A DNA stretch of 64,000 nucleotides from Streptomyces sp. NBC_01235 (GTDB lineage: Bacteria > Actinomycetota > Actinomycetes > Streptomycetales > Streptomycetaceae): positions 496,001 through 560,000 of the forward strand of contig NZ_CP108513.1 in NCBI RefSeq assembly GCF_035989285.1, written 5' to 3'. The position numbers and the translations under genes are program-made. A model generated the notes under the pieces. It did not search any database and was not told the DNA's origin. It was given only the letters and a program-made list of their open reading frames with translations. Shown in pieces: positions 8,614 through 17,000 of the stretch; the stretch's first letter is position 1; each line of letters starts with the position of its first letter.

Positions 8614-10287
8614 TCAGCCGGTCTGCTTCGCCGCGGCCCGTCCCGCCGCCCGCCCGGAGAAGAGGCAGCCGCCGAGGAAGGTGCCTTCGAGGGCGTTGTA
8701 GCCGTGGACGCCGCCACCGCCGAAGCCGGCGACCTCTCCCGCCGCGTACAGTCCCTCGACCGGCTGCCCGTCGGCGCCCAGGGCGCGCGAGTCGAGGTCG
8801 GTCTGGATGCCGCCGAGGGTCTTGCGGGTGAGGACGTGCAGCTTGACGGCGATCAGCGGACCGGCCTCGGGGTCGAGGACGCGGTGCGGGGTGGCGACGC
8901 GGCCGAGCCGGTCGCCGATGTAGCGGCGGGCGTTGCGGATGCCCTGGACCTGGGAGTCCTTGCTGTACGGGTTGGCGATCTGGAGGTCGCGGGCCTGGAT
9001 CTGCCGGCGCAGGCCGTCCACGTCGAGCAGTGCCTTCTCGGTCAGCCCGTTCATCTTCTCGACGAGCTTCTCGAGGGTGTCGGCGATGACGAAGTCCGCG
9101 CCCTTGTCCAGGAACGCCTGCACCGGAGCGGGGGCGCCCTTGCCGAGCAATCGGTCGCGCAGAACGGCCTTGCGGTCCTTGGCGGTGATGTCCGGGTTCT
9201 GCTCGGAGCCCGACAGCGCGAACTCCTTCTCGACGATTCTGCGGGTGAGGACGAACCAGGAGTGGTCGTACCCGGCGATGTCCTCGGTCGTGCGCAGGTG
9301 CTTGAGCGTGTTGAGGGTGTCGTAGCCCGGCAGGCACGGGTCGGGCAGCCGGCGGCCGAGGGCGTCGAACCACAGGGAGGACGGGCCGGGCAGGATGCGG
9401 ATGCCGTGGCCGGGCCAGATGGGGTCCCAGTTCTGGATGCCCTCGGTGTAGTGCCACATGCGGTCACGGTTGACCAGCCGGGCACCGGCCTCGGCGCTGA
9501 TGTCGAGCATCCGGCCGTCGACGTAGGCGGGGACACCGGTGACCATCTCGGCGGGCGGGGTGCCGAGGCGCTCGGGCCAGTACCGCCGCACGATCTCGTG
9601 GTTGGCGCCGATGCCGCCGCTGGTGACGACCACGGCCTGGGCGGTCAGTTCGAAGTCGCCGATCCGGTCGCGGTTGGAGGCGACGCCGCGTGCGGAGTCG
9701 TCGGCGGCGAGCACCGTGCCGCGTACACCGCGGGCGGCGCCGTCCTCGAGGACCAGTTCGTCCACCTGGTGACGGTGGTAGAAGGTCAGCAGCCCGTCCT
9801 TGGCAGCCTGCTTGGCGTAGCGGACGAACGGCTCGACGACGCCCGTGCCCGTCCCCCAGGCGACATGGAAACGGGGTACGGAGTTGCCGTGTCCGTCGGC
9901 GCGCAGGTCACCGCGCTCGGCCCAGCCGACGGTCGGCACGAAGGAGATCCCGTGCCCGGTGAGCCAGGTGCGCTTCTCCCCCGCCGCGAACTCGACGTAG
10001 GCGCGCGCCCAGCGCACCGCCCAGGAGTCCTCGTCCTCGGTCCGGTCGAACTGCGCGCTGCCCTGCCAGTCGTTCCAGGCGAGATCGAAGGAGTCCTTGA
10101 TGCCGAGGCGGCGCTGCTCCGGGGAGTCGACGAGGAACAGCCCGCCGAAGGACCAGAACGCCTGGCCGCCGAGGTTGGCGGCGTTCTCCTGGTCGACCAG
10201 GGCGACCCGCCTGCCCCTGCTGGTGAGTTCGTGCGCCGCGACCAGGCCGGCGAGACCCGCTCCGACGACGATGACGTCCGCGTCCAT
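8614..10287 (-). CDS. FAD-binding dehydrogenase (3-ketosteroid dehydrogenase/fumarate-reductase-like flavoprotein)
   Basis: 557 residues from ATG 10287 (AAAGG upstream). The N-terminal dinucleotide fold DVIVVGAGLAGLVAAHEL is followed by the segment WSFGGLFLVDSPEQRRLGI that typifies a soluble bacterial FAD-binding dehydrogenase subfamily related to KstD and fumarate reductase. The C-terminal flavin loop has GLYAAGEVAGFGGGG and GTFLGGCLFSGRAAG. The substrate is unknown; steroid-like or alpha,beta-unsaturated ketones are guesses from the superfamily. It lies 28 bp downstream of a tetR gene on the same strand and is almost certainly controlled by it. Confidence 0.85.
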   Translation of the reverse strand: MDADVIVVGAGLAGLVAAHELTSRGRRVALVDQENAANLGGQAFWSFGGLFLVDSPEQRRLGIKDSFDLAWNDWQGSAQFDRTEDEDSWAVRWARAYVEFAAGEKRTWLTGHGISFVPTVGWAERGDLRADGHGNSVPRFHVAWGTGTGVVEPFVRYAKQAAKDGLLTFYHRHQVDELVLEDGAARGVRGTVLAADDSARGVASNRDRIGDFELTAQAVVVTSGGIGANHEIVRRYWPERLGTPPAEMVTGVPAYVDGRMLDISAEAGARLVNRDRMWHYTEGIQNWDPIWPGHGIRILPGPSSLWFDALGRRLPDPCLPGYDTLNTLKHLRTTEDIAGYDHSWFVLTRRIVEKEFALSGSEQNPDITAKDRKAVLRDRLLGKGAPAPVQAFLDKGADFVIADTLEKLVEKMNGLTEKALLDVDGLRRQIQARDLQIANPYSKDSQVQGIRNARRYIGDRLGRVATPHRVLDPEAGPLIAVKLHVLTRKTLGGIQTDLDSRALGADGQPVEGLYAAGEVAGFGGGGVHGYNALEGTFLGGCLFSGRAAGRAAAKQTG

Positions 10288-10315
10288 GGCGACCGTTGCC
10301 TTTCTGCCTGAGGTG

Positions 10316-10951
10316 CTATAGGTGGTTTGCGCTGCCATCGGTCAGCAGCGCGGTGAGCAGTTGCTTGAGCCAGGCACGGGCGCCGTCGGCGTCCTTGTCC
10401 AGCAGCAGTTGGACGGTGACCCCGTCGTAGGCGGCGACCACCGCGTGGGCGGCGGAGTCGGTGTCGCCGAGCACGGCGGGCAGGGGGGTGTGGCCGCGCG
10501 CCCGGGCCAGCCGGTCGGCGATCGCGCGGCGCAGCCTGGCCCGGTGTTCGAGGAGGGTCTGGGCGACGGCCGGATCGCGGGCGGCGTGCACCAGGAAGTC
10601 CGTCTTCACCAGCAGCCAGTCCCGGTCGAGGAGGAGTACCTCGGTGACGCGGTCCACGGAGGCCGGTACGTCGAGGTCGGGACCGTCCCCGGCGAGGGCG
10701 TCTGCGACCTGCTCGGCGATGAGGTCGGCGCGTTCCCGGTAGAGGGCGAAGAACAGCTCGTCCAGGCTGTCGAAGTTGGAGTAGAAGGCGCCCCTGCTGT
10801 AGCCGGCGGCCTCGCAGACCTCCTCGATGGAGACCCGCCCGAACCCCTTGGCGGAGAACACGGCGAACGCGGCCTCGAGCAGGTTGGCCCGCGTGCGGAC
10901 CCGGCGTCGGGTGACACGCCCCGTCGACTGGTGCGTCTGCTGCGCGGCCAT
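10316..10951 (-). CDS. TetR-family repressor of the FAD dehydrogenase operon
   Basis: 211 residues from ATG 10951; the open frame extends further upstream but would run through the operator. The TetR DNA-binding domain at about residues 14-60 contains FGRVSIEEVCEAAGYSRGAFYSNFDSLDEL. The gene is followed after 28 bp by the FAD dehydrogenase. Immediately upstream (10968-11000) is a set of overlapping GATACAT/ATGTATC inverted repeats, a clear operator for autoregulation. This region also separates it from the divergent alkB-like gene, which might be co-regulated. Confidence 0.9.
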   Translation of the reverse strand: MAAQQTHQSTGRVTRRRVRTRANLLEAAFAVFSAKGFGRVSIEEVCEAAGYSRGAFYSNFDSLDELFFALYRERADLIAEQVADALAGDGPDLDVPASVDRVTEVLLLDRDWLLVKTDFLVHAARDPAVAQTLLEHRARLRRAIADRLARARGHTPLPAVLGDTDSAAHAVVAAYDGVTVQLLLDKDADGARAWLKQLLTALLTDGSANHL

Positions 10952-10967
10952 GGTCGGACCTCCGTTC

Positions 10968-11000
10968 GATACGCGAATGTATCGGATACATTGATGTATC
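10968..11000. promoter_or_regulatory. TetR operator array (overlapping GATACAT/ATGTATC inverted repeats)
   Basis: Seen directly: a perfect 8-bp inverted repeat AATGTATC-g-GATACATT at 10976-10992. It is flanked on each side by another half-site, giving GATAC(N6)GTATC at 10968-10983 and GATACAT(N2)ATGTATC at 10985-11000. It sits 17-49 bp upstream of the tetR ATG and 62-94 bp upstream of alkB. Period 16-17 bp. Several dimers could bind side by side. Confidence 0.75.
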
Positions 11001-11061
11001 GAAAGAGTCGGGACGCGCCACAACAACGAACACATTTTCGATTAAGGCGTATTCTGGAGCC

Positions 11062-11691
11062 ATGACCGCGCACCACCTCCAGGGCTCCCTCTTCGACCAG
11101 ACCGACGAACTGCGCCTCGGCCCCCTCGACGGGACGCGCCGGACCGCACTCGGCGCGGGCGCCTGGATCGACGTGCTGCCGAGCTGGCTCACCGGCTCGG
11201 ACGGATTGTTCGAACACCTGGCGGCCGAGGTCCCGTGGCGCGCCGAGCGCCGGAAGATGTACGACAACGACGTCGCCGTACCGCGCCTGCTGGCGTTCTA
11301 CGGCGCGGACGAGCCGCTGCCCCACCCGGTGCTGGAGGAGGCCCGTCGGGCGCTGTCCGCGCACTACGCCGACGAGCTGGGCGAGCCGTTCGTCACCGCC
11401 GGGCTGTGCCACTACCGCGACGGCCGGGACAGCGTCGCCTGGCACGGCGACCGCATCGGCCGCGGCGCCCGGGAGGACACCATGGTCGCGATCCTCTCCG
11501 TGGGCTCCCCGCGCGACCTGCTGCTGCGTCCGGTGCGCGGGGGCGAGACGGTACGGCGCCCGCTGGGGCACGGCGATCTGATCGTGATGGGCGGCTCCTG
11601 CCAGCGAACCTGGGAACACTGCGTCCCCAAGTCCACCCGGGCCGCCGGACCGCGCATCAGCATCCAGTTCCGGCCGCGCGGAGTGCGGTGA
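11062..11691 (+). CDS. alkB: AlkB-type 2-oxoglutarate/Fe(II) dioxygenase
   Basis: 209 residues. The iron ligands are H128 and D130 (AWHGD) and distal H186 (TWEHCVPK). The oxoglutarate-binding arginines are in RISIQFRPR at the C-terminus. The MYDNDVAVPR segment matches the nucleotide-recognition lid of AlkB proteins. It should remove N-alkyl lesions from DNA or RNA by oxidative demethylation in the cytoplasm. The start ATG follows TGGAGCC. It is divergent from tetR and shares the intervening operator region, so induction together with the flavoprotein is possible. Confidence 0.9.
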   Translation: MTAHHLQGSLFDQTDELRLGPLDGTRRTALGAGAWIDVLPSWLTGSDGLFEHLAAEVPWRAERRKMYDNDVAVPRLLAFYGADEPLPHPVLEEARRALSAHYADELGEPFVTAGLCHYRDGRDSVAWHGDRIGRGAREDTMVAILSVGSPRDLLLRPVRGGETVRRPLGHGDLIVMGGSCQRTWEHCVPKSTRAAGPRISIQFRPRGVR

Positions 11692-11717
11692 AACGGAGCC
11701 GACGATACCCGTATCCA

Positions 11718-11732
11718 TACCCCTCGGGGGTA
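11718..11732. promoter_or_regulatory. TACCCC-tcg-GGGGTA palindrome, resembles a CsoR-type operator
   Basis: A 6-bp perfect inverted repeat with a 3-base centre, ending 14 bases before the ATG at 11747. Its A/T-edged, C-run/G-run design resembles copper-sensing CsoR-family sites. A second small palindrome GATAC-CC-GTATC lies at 11704-11715. Either could instead be an RNA hairpin near the ribosome-binding region. Assignment is tentative. Confidence 0.35.
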
Positions 11733-11746
11733 CGTACGTTGGTGCC

Positions 11747-12346
11747 ATGACGAACCCACCGGAGCCCGCACCGTCGGCCGCGAGCCGGCCGGGAATCCTT
11801 CGCCACCGGCCGGCTCCGGCGGCGGTCGGAGCGACCGCTCCGATCACCTTCGACATGGAGGAGAGCGTCGACCTGGCGCCCGCGCTCGCGGCCTCCGCCC
11901 TCGTCCACTTCGCCGCCGCGGCCCTGCGCAGAGCCGCGGCGGCGTGGCCGCTGTTCTTCACGGCCTGCGCCGTCATCTTCGCGACGGAGTTGCTGGACGG
12001 CGGCGACGTCGACCCGACCTGGGTGCTGCTCGCACTGGCCGCCCCGCTCCTGGCCCACTCCCTGCGGCCCGGCGCGCTGGACGCCCCGGGCGGCCTGCCC
12101 CTCCAGGTGACCGCCATGCTCGCCTTCGGCGGCGCGGCCGCCCTCACCCTGGGGCTGAGGCCGGGGGGACGACGCGACCGCGTATCCGGTGGCCGCCGGC
12201 CTGCTCGGCCACGCGCTCCGGGACGCCCGTCACCACCGGATCGACGAGGTGGTGGTCCGCCCGTTCGCCGAGTTCCGCCTCGTCCTGGACGTCCTTCTCG
12301 CCGCGCTCGTCGTGGCCGTCACGGTGAACGGCCGAGTGCCGGATGA
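11747..12346 (+). pseudogene. Small membrane protein with frameshift in a G6 run
   Basis: The first about 142 codons read as a normal hydrophobic protein with about three or four membrane segments (e.g. AWPLFFTACAVIFAT and WVLLALAAPLLAHS). After the run of six G at about 12171-12176 the frame becomes Arg/Pro/Gly-rich nonsense. The downstream coding signal continues one frame over as DDATAYPVAAGLLGHALRDA and DVLLAALVVAVTVNG. One G too many explains the break. The present stop forms ATGA with the acyltransferase start. The repaired frame would instead run to 12467, so a second change is possible. A real mutation and a sequencing error cannot be told apart here. Family not recognised. Confidence 0.6.
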
Positions 12347-13506
12347 ACGTGCCGCCCCGGCGCACGGAACTGGACGTCCTGCGCGCCCTCGTGGTCGTCG
12401 GCCTGGTGTTCTTCCACGCCGCCCTGGTCTTCTCCCCCGACGACGACTTCTACGTCAAGAACCGTGACACGACCGACGTCGTCACCGTCGTCGCCGGTCT
12501 CGGTGTGGTGTGGGCGATGCCGATGCTGTTCCTCGTCGCCGGTCTCGGTGCCCGCCACTCGATCGGCCGGCGCGGCCCCGGCGGCTTCGCCCGCGAACGC
12601 CTGCTGCGCCTGGGCGTTCCCCTGGTCTTCGCGACGCTGACGATCATCCCGGTCCCGCAGTGGCTGCGGCTGCGCGCCGCCGACCCTGGCTACCACGAGC
12701 CGTACGGGCGTTTCTGGCTGCGCTTCTTCGACGTCCGCCTCGACCTCGGCGACTTCCCCTTCGTCCTGCGGGGCGAGCACTTCGAGACCGGTCACCTGTG
12801 GTTCGTGGTCCTCCTTCTCACCTTCTGCCTGCTTCTCGCTCCGGTCGCGGGCCTGCTGGCGTCCGGGTCGAGGCGGGCGGGCGACGCGGTGGAACACCGG
12901 CCGGGCCTGCTGCTCCTGCCCGCCCTCCCGCTCGCCGCGATCGACTCCCTCCTGGGCATGGAGGAGAGCTACGCCGGCTGGAACCGCTGGGCGTACCTGC
13001 TGTTCTTCGGCTACGGCTACGCGCTGTCCGACGACGAGCGGATCCGCGCGGGGACGCGCCGGGTGGCCGTGCCGGTGGGCGTGCTCGGGGTCGTGCTGTT
13101 CCTGGCCACCTCCCCCGGGTTCATGACCGCGGACGACCCGTTCACCGACCGGACCCCGCTCGCGCTGCTCACCCGGGCACTGTTCGGCGCGGCGGGCTGG
13201 TGCTGGGTGGTGGCGATCCTGGGGCTGCTGGACCGGCCCCGCGCGCACCGCCGGCCGCCCGGCCGGGTCCTGGGGTATCTCGCGGTGGCCGCGCTGCCGC
13301 TGTACGTGCTCCACCAGCCGGTGGTGGTCGCCTTCGCCTACGGTGCGGTCGGCTGGTCCGCACCGATCGTCGTCAAGTACGCGGCGATCGTGGCCGCTTC
13401 GCTCGCGGTGATCCTGCTGGTGTACGAGTACGGGGTGCGCCGGACGCCGGTGACGCGGTTCCTGTTCGGCATGCGTGGAACCCCGCCGTCCGCATCCACC
13501 CGGTGA
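12343..13506 (+). CDS. Acyltransferase family 3 membrane protein (OpgC/OafA-like)
   Basis: 387 residues with about ten hydrophobic segments. The opening RRTELDVLRALVVVGLVFFHAAL, with its early arginine and His in the first membrane helix, is the hallmark of the acyltransferase-3 superfamily. These enzymes acylate sugars, glucans or lipids at the membrane. GHLWFVVLLLTFCLLLAP and the C-terminal PLYVLHQPVVV also fit. The ATG overlaps the stop of the preceding frameshifted membrane protein (ATGA), suggesting they were once co-translated. Substrate unknown. Confidence 0.85.
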   Translation: MNVPPRRTELDVLRALVVVGLVFFHAALVFSPDDDFYVKNRDTTDVVTVVAGLGVVWAMPMLFLVAGLGARHSIGRRGPGGFARERLLRLGVPLVFATLTIIPVPQWLRLRAADPGYHEPYGRFWLRFFDVRLDLGDFPFVLRGEHFETGHLWFVVLLLTFCLLLAPVAGLLASGSRRAGDAVEHRPGLLLLPALPLAAIDSLLGMEESYAGWNRWAYLLFFGYGYALSDDERIRAGTRRVAVPVGVLGVVLFLATSPGFMTADDPFTDRTPLALLTRALFGAAGWCWVVAILGLLDRPRAHRRPPGRVLGYLAVAALPLYVLHQPVVVAFAYGAVGWSAPIVVKYAAIVAASLAVILLVYEYGVRRTPVTRFLFGMRGTPPSASTR

Positions 13507-13555
13507 TCTGCTTTGCTGTCCCCGTCGAGCACGATTCTCAGCACATGGGACGGCC

Positions 13556-14305
13556 ATGCGGGCAGACGTACGGCAAGTGGCGGACGGCACCTACCTGGTG
13601 CACGGCAGCAACACCAACTGGGTGATCCTCACCGAGGGGGACGCCGTGACCCTGATCGACACCGGCTACCCCGGCGACCGCCGGCTGGTCCTGGACTCCC
13701 TTGCCTCCGTGGGCGCTTCGCCGCAGGCGGTCACGGCCGTGCTGATCACCCACGCCCACAACGACCACCTGGGCTCCGCCGAGCACCTGCGCGCGACGTA
13801 CGGCACCCCGGTGTATCTGCACGAGGCCGAGGTGCCGCACGCCCGCCGGGAGTTCCTTCAGCAGGTGACCGTCGGCGAGGTGCTGAAGAACGCCTGGCGT
13901 CCGGGTGTCCTGCCGTGGATGGTGCACGCGCTGCGCTCCGGCGGCACCGAGCAGCACCCGGTCACCGCGCCCGAGGCGTTCCCGGCCACCGCCGGCCCGC
14001 TCGACCTGCCCGGCCGGCCCGTACCGGTGCACACCCCCGGCCACACCAGCGGCCACGCCGTCTTCCACCTCCCGGACGCGGGGATCGTCGTCTCCGGCGA
14101 CGCCCTGGCCAGCGGCCACCCGACCTCGCGTGTGCGGGGGCCGCAGCTGCTGCCGGACATGTTCCACCACGAGCGCGCCCGGGCGGTGGCGTCGCTGGAG
14201 GTGATCGAGGGGCTGGAGGCCGACCTGCTGCTGCCCGGGCACGGACCGCTGCACCAGGGGTCCGTGAAGGCGGCGGCGCAGCAGGCCCGCGAGCGCGCCG
14301 TCTAA
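13556..14305 (+). CDS. Metallo-beta-lactamase-fold hydrolase
   Basis: 249 residues from ATG 13556. The metal-binding motif THAHNDHLGS (about residues 64-73), the later HTPGHTSGHAVF, the GDALA aspartate and LLPGHGPL supply the usual five or six His/Asp ligands of MBL-fold hydrolases. The residue between the first two motif histidines is Ala-His-Asn-Asp-His, a normal variant. The substrate is undetermined. It may be a glyoxalase-II-like thioester or a lactone. It is followed after 9 bp by a DUF4032 gene, so the two are likely co-transcribed. Confidence 0.85.
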   Translation: MRADVRQVADGTYLVHGSNTNWVILTEGDAVTLIDTGYPGDRRLVLDSLASVGASPQAVTAVLITHAHNDHLGSAEHLRATYGTPVYLHEAEVPHARREFLQQVTVGEVLKNAWRPGVLPWMVHALRSGGTEQHPVTAPEAFPATAGPLDLPGRPVPVHTPGHTSGHAVFHLPDAGIVVSGDALASGHPTSRVRGPQLLPDMFHHERARAVASLEVIEGLEADLLLPGHGPLHQGSVKAAAQQARERAV

Positions 14306-14314
14306 GGTCGGGGC

Positions 14315-15550
14315 ATGGCTTTGCAGATCAGCGCCACCAACCCGGAGCATCCGGCACTCCTGCTGGAGCTGCCCTGGCACCTGCCCCTGGAGGAGTGGCC
14401 CGAGGAGATCCTGGTCCCGCTGCCGCGCGGCATCTCCCGCCACGTGGTGCGCTACGCCCAGGCCGGCGACGAGGTGATCGCCGTCAAAGAGCTCGCCGAG
14501 CGCCCGGCGCTGCGCGAGTACGAGCTGCTGCGCGACCTGGACCGCATCGGCATCCCAGCCGTCGACCCGCTGGCGGTGGTCACCGGCCGCACCACGGACG
14601 ACGGCGGCGCGCTGGAGCCGGTGCTGGTCACCCGGCATCTGGGCGGTTCGATGCCGTACCGCTCGATGTTCGAGACGACGATGCGCCCGGCGACCATGCA
14701 CCGGCTGATGGACGCCCTCGCCGTGCTCCTGGTGCGGCTGCACCTGGCCGGGTTCGCGTGGGGCGACTGCTCGCTGTCCAACACCCTGTTCCGGCGGGAC
14801 GCGGGCGCCTACGCCGCCTATCTCGTCGACGCCGAGACCGGCGACCTGCACCCCCAGCTCAGCTCCGGGCAGCGCGACTACGACCTCGACCTCGCGCGCG
14901 TCAACATCAGCGGCGAGCTGCTCGACCTGGAGGCGTCCGGGGCGCTGCACCCGTCGGTGGACCCGATCGAGTTCGGCATGGAGATCTGCGCCCGCTACGG
15001 CGCGCTGTGGCAGGAACTGACCCGCACCTCGGTGTACCCGGCGGGCAAGTACCACTACATCGAGCGCCGGATCCGCCGCCTCAACGAGCTCGGTTTCGAC
15101 GTCGCCGAGATGCAGATCGAGCACTCCTCCAACGGCGACACGGTCACGTTCGTGCCGAAGGTCGTCGACGCGGGCCACCACCAGCGCCAGCTGCTGCGCC
15201 TGACCGGTCTGGACACCGAGGAGAACCAGGCCCGGCGGCTGCTGAACGACCTGGAGAGCTGGATGGCCACCCAGGACGACTACGCCCCGGGCGACCCCCT
15301 CGCGGCCCGCCCCGAGGTACTGGCGCACCGGTGGGTGCGGGACGTCTTCCGGCCCACGGTGCGCGCGGTGCCGCTCGAACTGCGCGGCTCCATGGACGCG
15401 GCGGAGATCTACCACGAGCTCCTCGAACACCGCTGGTACCTGTCGGAGCGCGCTCAGCACGACATCGGGCTCGACACCGCCGTCGAGGAGTACATCAAGA
15501 ACATCCTGCCCAAGGCGCGGGAAACCCTGGAGCCGACCCTTCCGGAGTGA
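14315..15550 (+). CDS. DUF4032 protein with protein-kinase-like N-terminal half
   Basis: 411 residues. The N-terminal half is Kdo/WaaP-like: it contains VLLVRLHLAGFAWGDCSLSNTLF, where GDCSLSN replaces the usual kinase catalytic loop, and a metal-binding aspartate in LVDAETGDLHP. The C-terminal half matches the DUF4032 region of actinobacterial proteins (DNDLESWMATQDDYAPGDPL...). Function is unknown; it may phosphorylate a sugar or protein, or be regulatory. The start ATG follows AAGG by eight bases and the gene lies 9 bp after the MBL-fold gene. Confidence 0.75.
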   Translation: MALQISATNPEHPALLLELPWHLPLEEWPEEILVPLPRGISRHVVRYAQAGDEVIAVKELAERPALREYELLRDLDRIGIPAVDPLAVVTGRTTDDGGALEPVLVTRHLGGSMPYRSMFETTMRPATMHRLMDALAVLLVRLHLAGFAWGDCSLSNTLFRRDAGAYAAYLVDAETGDLHPQLSSGQRDYDLDLARVNISGELLDLEASGALHPSVDPIEFGMEICARYGALWQELTRTSVYPAGKYHYIERRIRRLNELGFDVAEMQIEHSSNGDTVTFVPKVVDAGHHQRQLLRLTGLDTEENQARRLLNDLESWMATQDDYAPGDPLAARPEVLAHRWVRDVFRPTVRAVPLELRGSMDAAEIYHELLEHRWYLSERAQHDIGLDTAVEEYIKNILPKARETLEPTLPE

Positions 15551-15562
15551 CTCCCGAGCGGG

Positions 15563-16435
15563 TCACACATGGGGCACGACGGCGACCGGGCAGTCCGCGT
15601 GGTGCAGGACCCCGTGCGCGACGGAGCCGATCCGGGCGCCCACGGCCGTGCGGTGGGCGCGGCGGCCGACCACCATCAGCTGCGCCCGCCAGGCCACCGA
15701 CAGCAGCACCTGGCCCGCGCTGCCCATCTCCACATGCTCGACCACGTGCACGTCCGGGAACCGCTCCCGCCACGGCTTCACGGCCTCGGCCAGCGCGTTC
15801 TTCTCGTACGGCTCCAGGCCGCCGGCGTCGTCGAGGAGCTTGAGCGAGCCGGGGCTGTAGGCGAACACCGGCGGCAGAGTCCAGGCCCGCACGGCACGCA
15901 CGCTCGCCCCTCGGGCCGCCGCCGTCTCGAACGCGAAGCGCAGGGCGGGGGCACTGTCCTCGGGCTCGCCGTGCTGGCCGACGACGATCTCGTGACCGGC
16001 CACCTCGGACTGCGGCTTGTCGTCGGCCCGGACCAGCACGACCGGGCACGCTGCCTCGGCGATCACCTGCTGGCCGACCGAGCCCAGCAGGAACCCGACG
16101 ACCGCTCCGTGCCCGCGCGAGCCGAGCACCAGCAGCTCCGCCTCCGCCGCGGCGGCGACCAGCGTCCCGACCGGGCCGCCCTCCCGGACCTCGGTGGTGA
16201 CGGTCAGTCCCGGGTGGCGCTCGGCGACCGTGGCGACGCCCTGCTCGGCCGCGTCCCGCACCCATCGCTCCTGCGCGTCCCGGTCCGCCACATCGGGGGC
16301 CGCGTTCGGCTGGAACCGCCAGGCGTGCACCACCCGCAGCTCCAGGTCGCGCCGGACGGCCTCCCGGGCCGCCCAGGCGAGCGCCGCGAGGCTCTCGTCC
16401 GTCCCGTCGACCCCTGCCGTGATCGGGCCCGTCAT
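15563..16435 (-). CDS. Universal stress protein, two tandem UspA domains
   Basis: 290 residues from ATG 16435 (GGGAG eight bases upstream); the frame is open further but that extension covers the neighbouring gene. Domain 1 (about 1-140) starts TAGVDGTDESLAALAWAAREA and has the ATP-binding G-x2-G-x9-G(S) pattern GSRGHGAVVGFLLGSVGQQV. Domain 2 (about 150-290) repeats it as VGRRAHRTAVGARIGSVAHGV. Double Usp proteins are typical of dormancy or stress regulons of actinobacteria. Convergent with DUF4032 and divergent (63 bp) from a VOC gene. Confidence 0.92.
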   Translation of the reverse strand: MTGPITAGVDGTDESLAALAWAAREAVRRDLELRVVHAWRFQPNAAPDVADRDAQERWVRDAAEQGVATVAERHPGLTVTTEVREGGPVGTLVAAAAEAELLVLGSRGHGAVVGFLLGSVGQQVIAEAACPVVLVRADDKPQSEVAGHEIVVGQHGEPEDSAPALRFAFETAAARGASVRAVRAWTLPPVFAYSPGSLKLLDDAGGLEPYEKNALAEAVKPWRERFPDVHVVEHVEMGSAGQVLLSVAWRAQLMVVGRRAHRTAVGARIGSVAHGVLHHADCPVAVVPHV

Positions 16436-16498
16436 CCCGCCGCTCCCTCTGTCGTGAATCGAAACCGTGCGCGGCCAGTCTTCACTACGCTGCCCGGT

Positions 16499-16855
16499 AT
16501 GGCGTTGGAATGGGAACAGGTGATCGTCGACGCGAGCGACCCGGTCGCGCTGGGACGCTGGTGGGCCGCCGCCCTCGGCTGGGTGGTGATCAACGACGCG
16601 TCCGACGAGTACGAGATCAGACCGGCCCACGACCGGCTCCCGGGCCTGCTCTTCGTACCGGTCCCGGAGGCCAAGTCGGCCAAGAACCGGCTCCACCTGG
16701 ACTTCCGCCCGGACGACCAGCGCGCCGAGGTGACCCGCCTGCTCGCCCTGGGCGCGCGCCACGCGGACGTCGGCCAGGGCGAACAGTCGTGGGTGACGCT
16801 CGCCGATCCCGAGGGGAACGAGTTCTGCGTGCTGGGGCCGCGGCCACGACCTTGA
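16499..16855 (+). CDS. VOC/glyoxalase-like protein
   Basis: 118 residues, one vicinal-oxygen-chelate domain. It begins EWEQVIVDASDPVALGRWWAAALGW and ends WVTLADPEGNEFCVLGPRPRP, the classic actinobacterial glyoxalase-like pattern. The likely metal ligand is in NRLHLDFRP, with a terminal glutamate in GNEFCV. Substrate unknown. Divergent from the universal stress protein; no operon partner. Confidence 0.82.
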   Translation: MALEWEQVIVDASDPVALGRWWAAALGWVVINDASDEYEIRPAHDRLPGLLFVPVPEAKSAKNRLHLDFRPDDQRAEVTRLLALGARHADVGQGEQSWVTLADPEGNEFCVLGPRPRP

Positions 16856-17000
16856 CCGCTGACGCCCCGCCCTGTGCCGGGAGCGCACGGGCCGCGCATA
16901 TCCCGAAGCGAACCCGGGCGATCGAACATACGATGGGCGCAGCCGGCGCGGGCTTCGCCGTGCCGCCGCGAAGACCGACCGCTCTCGGGGTGGGAGACGT

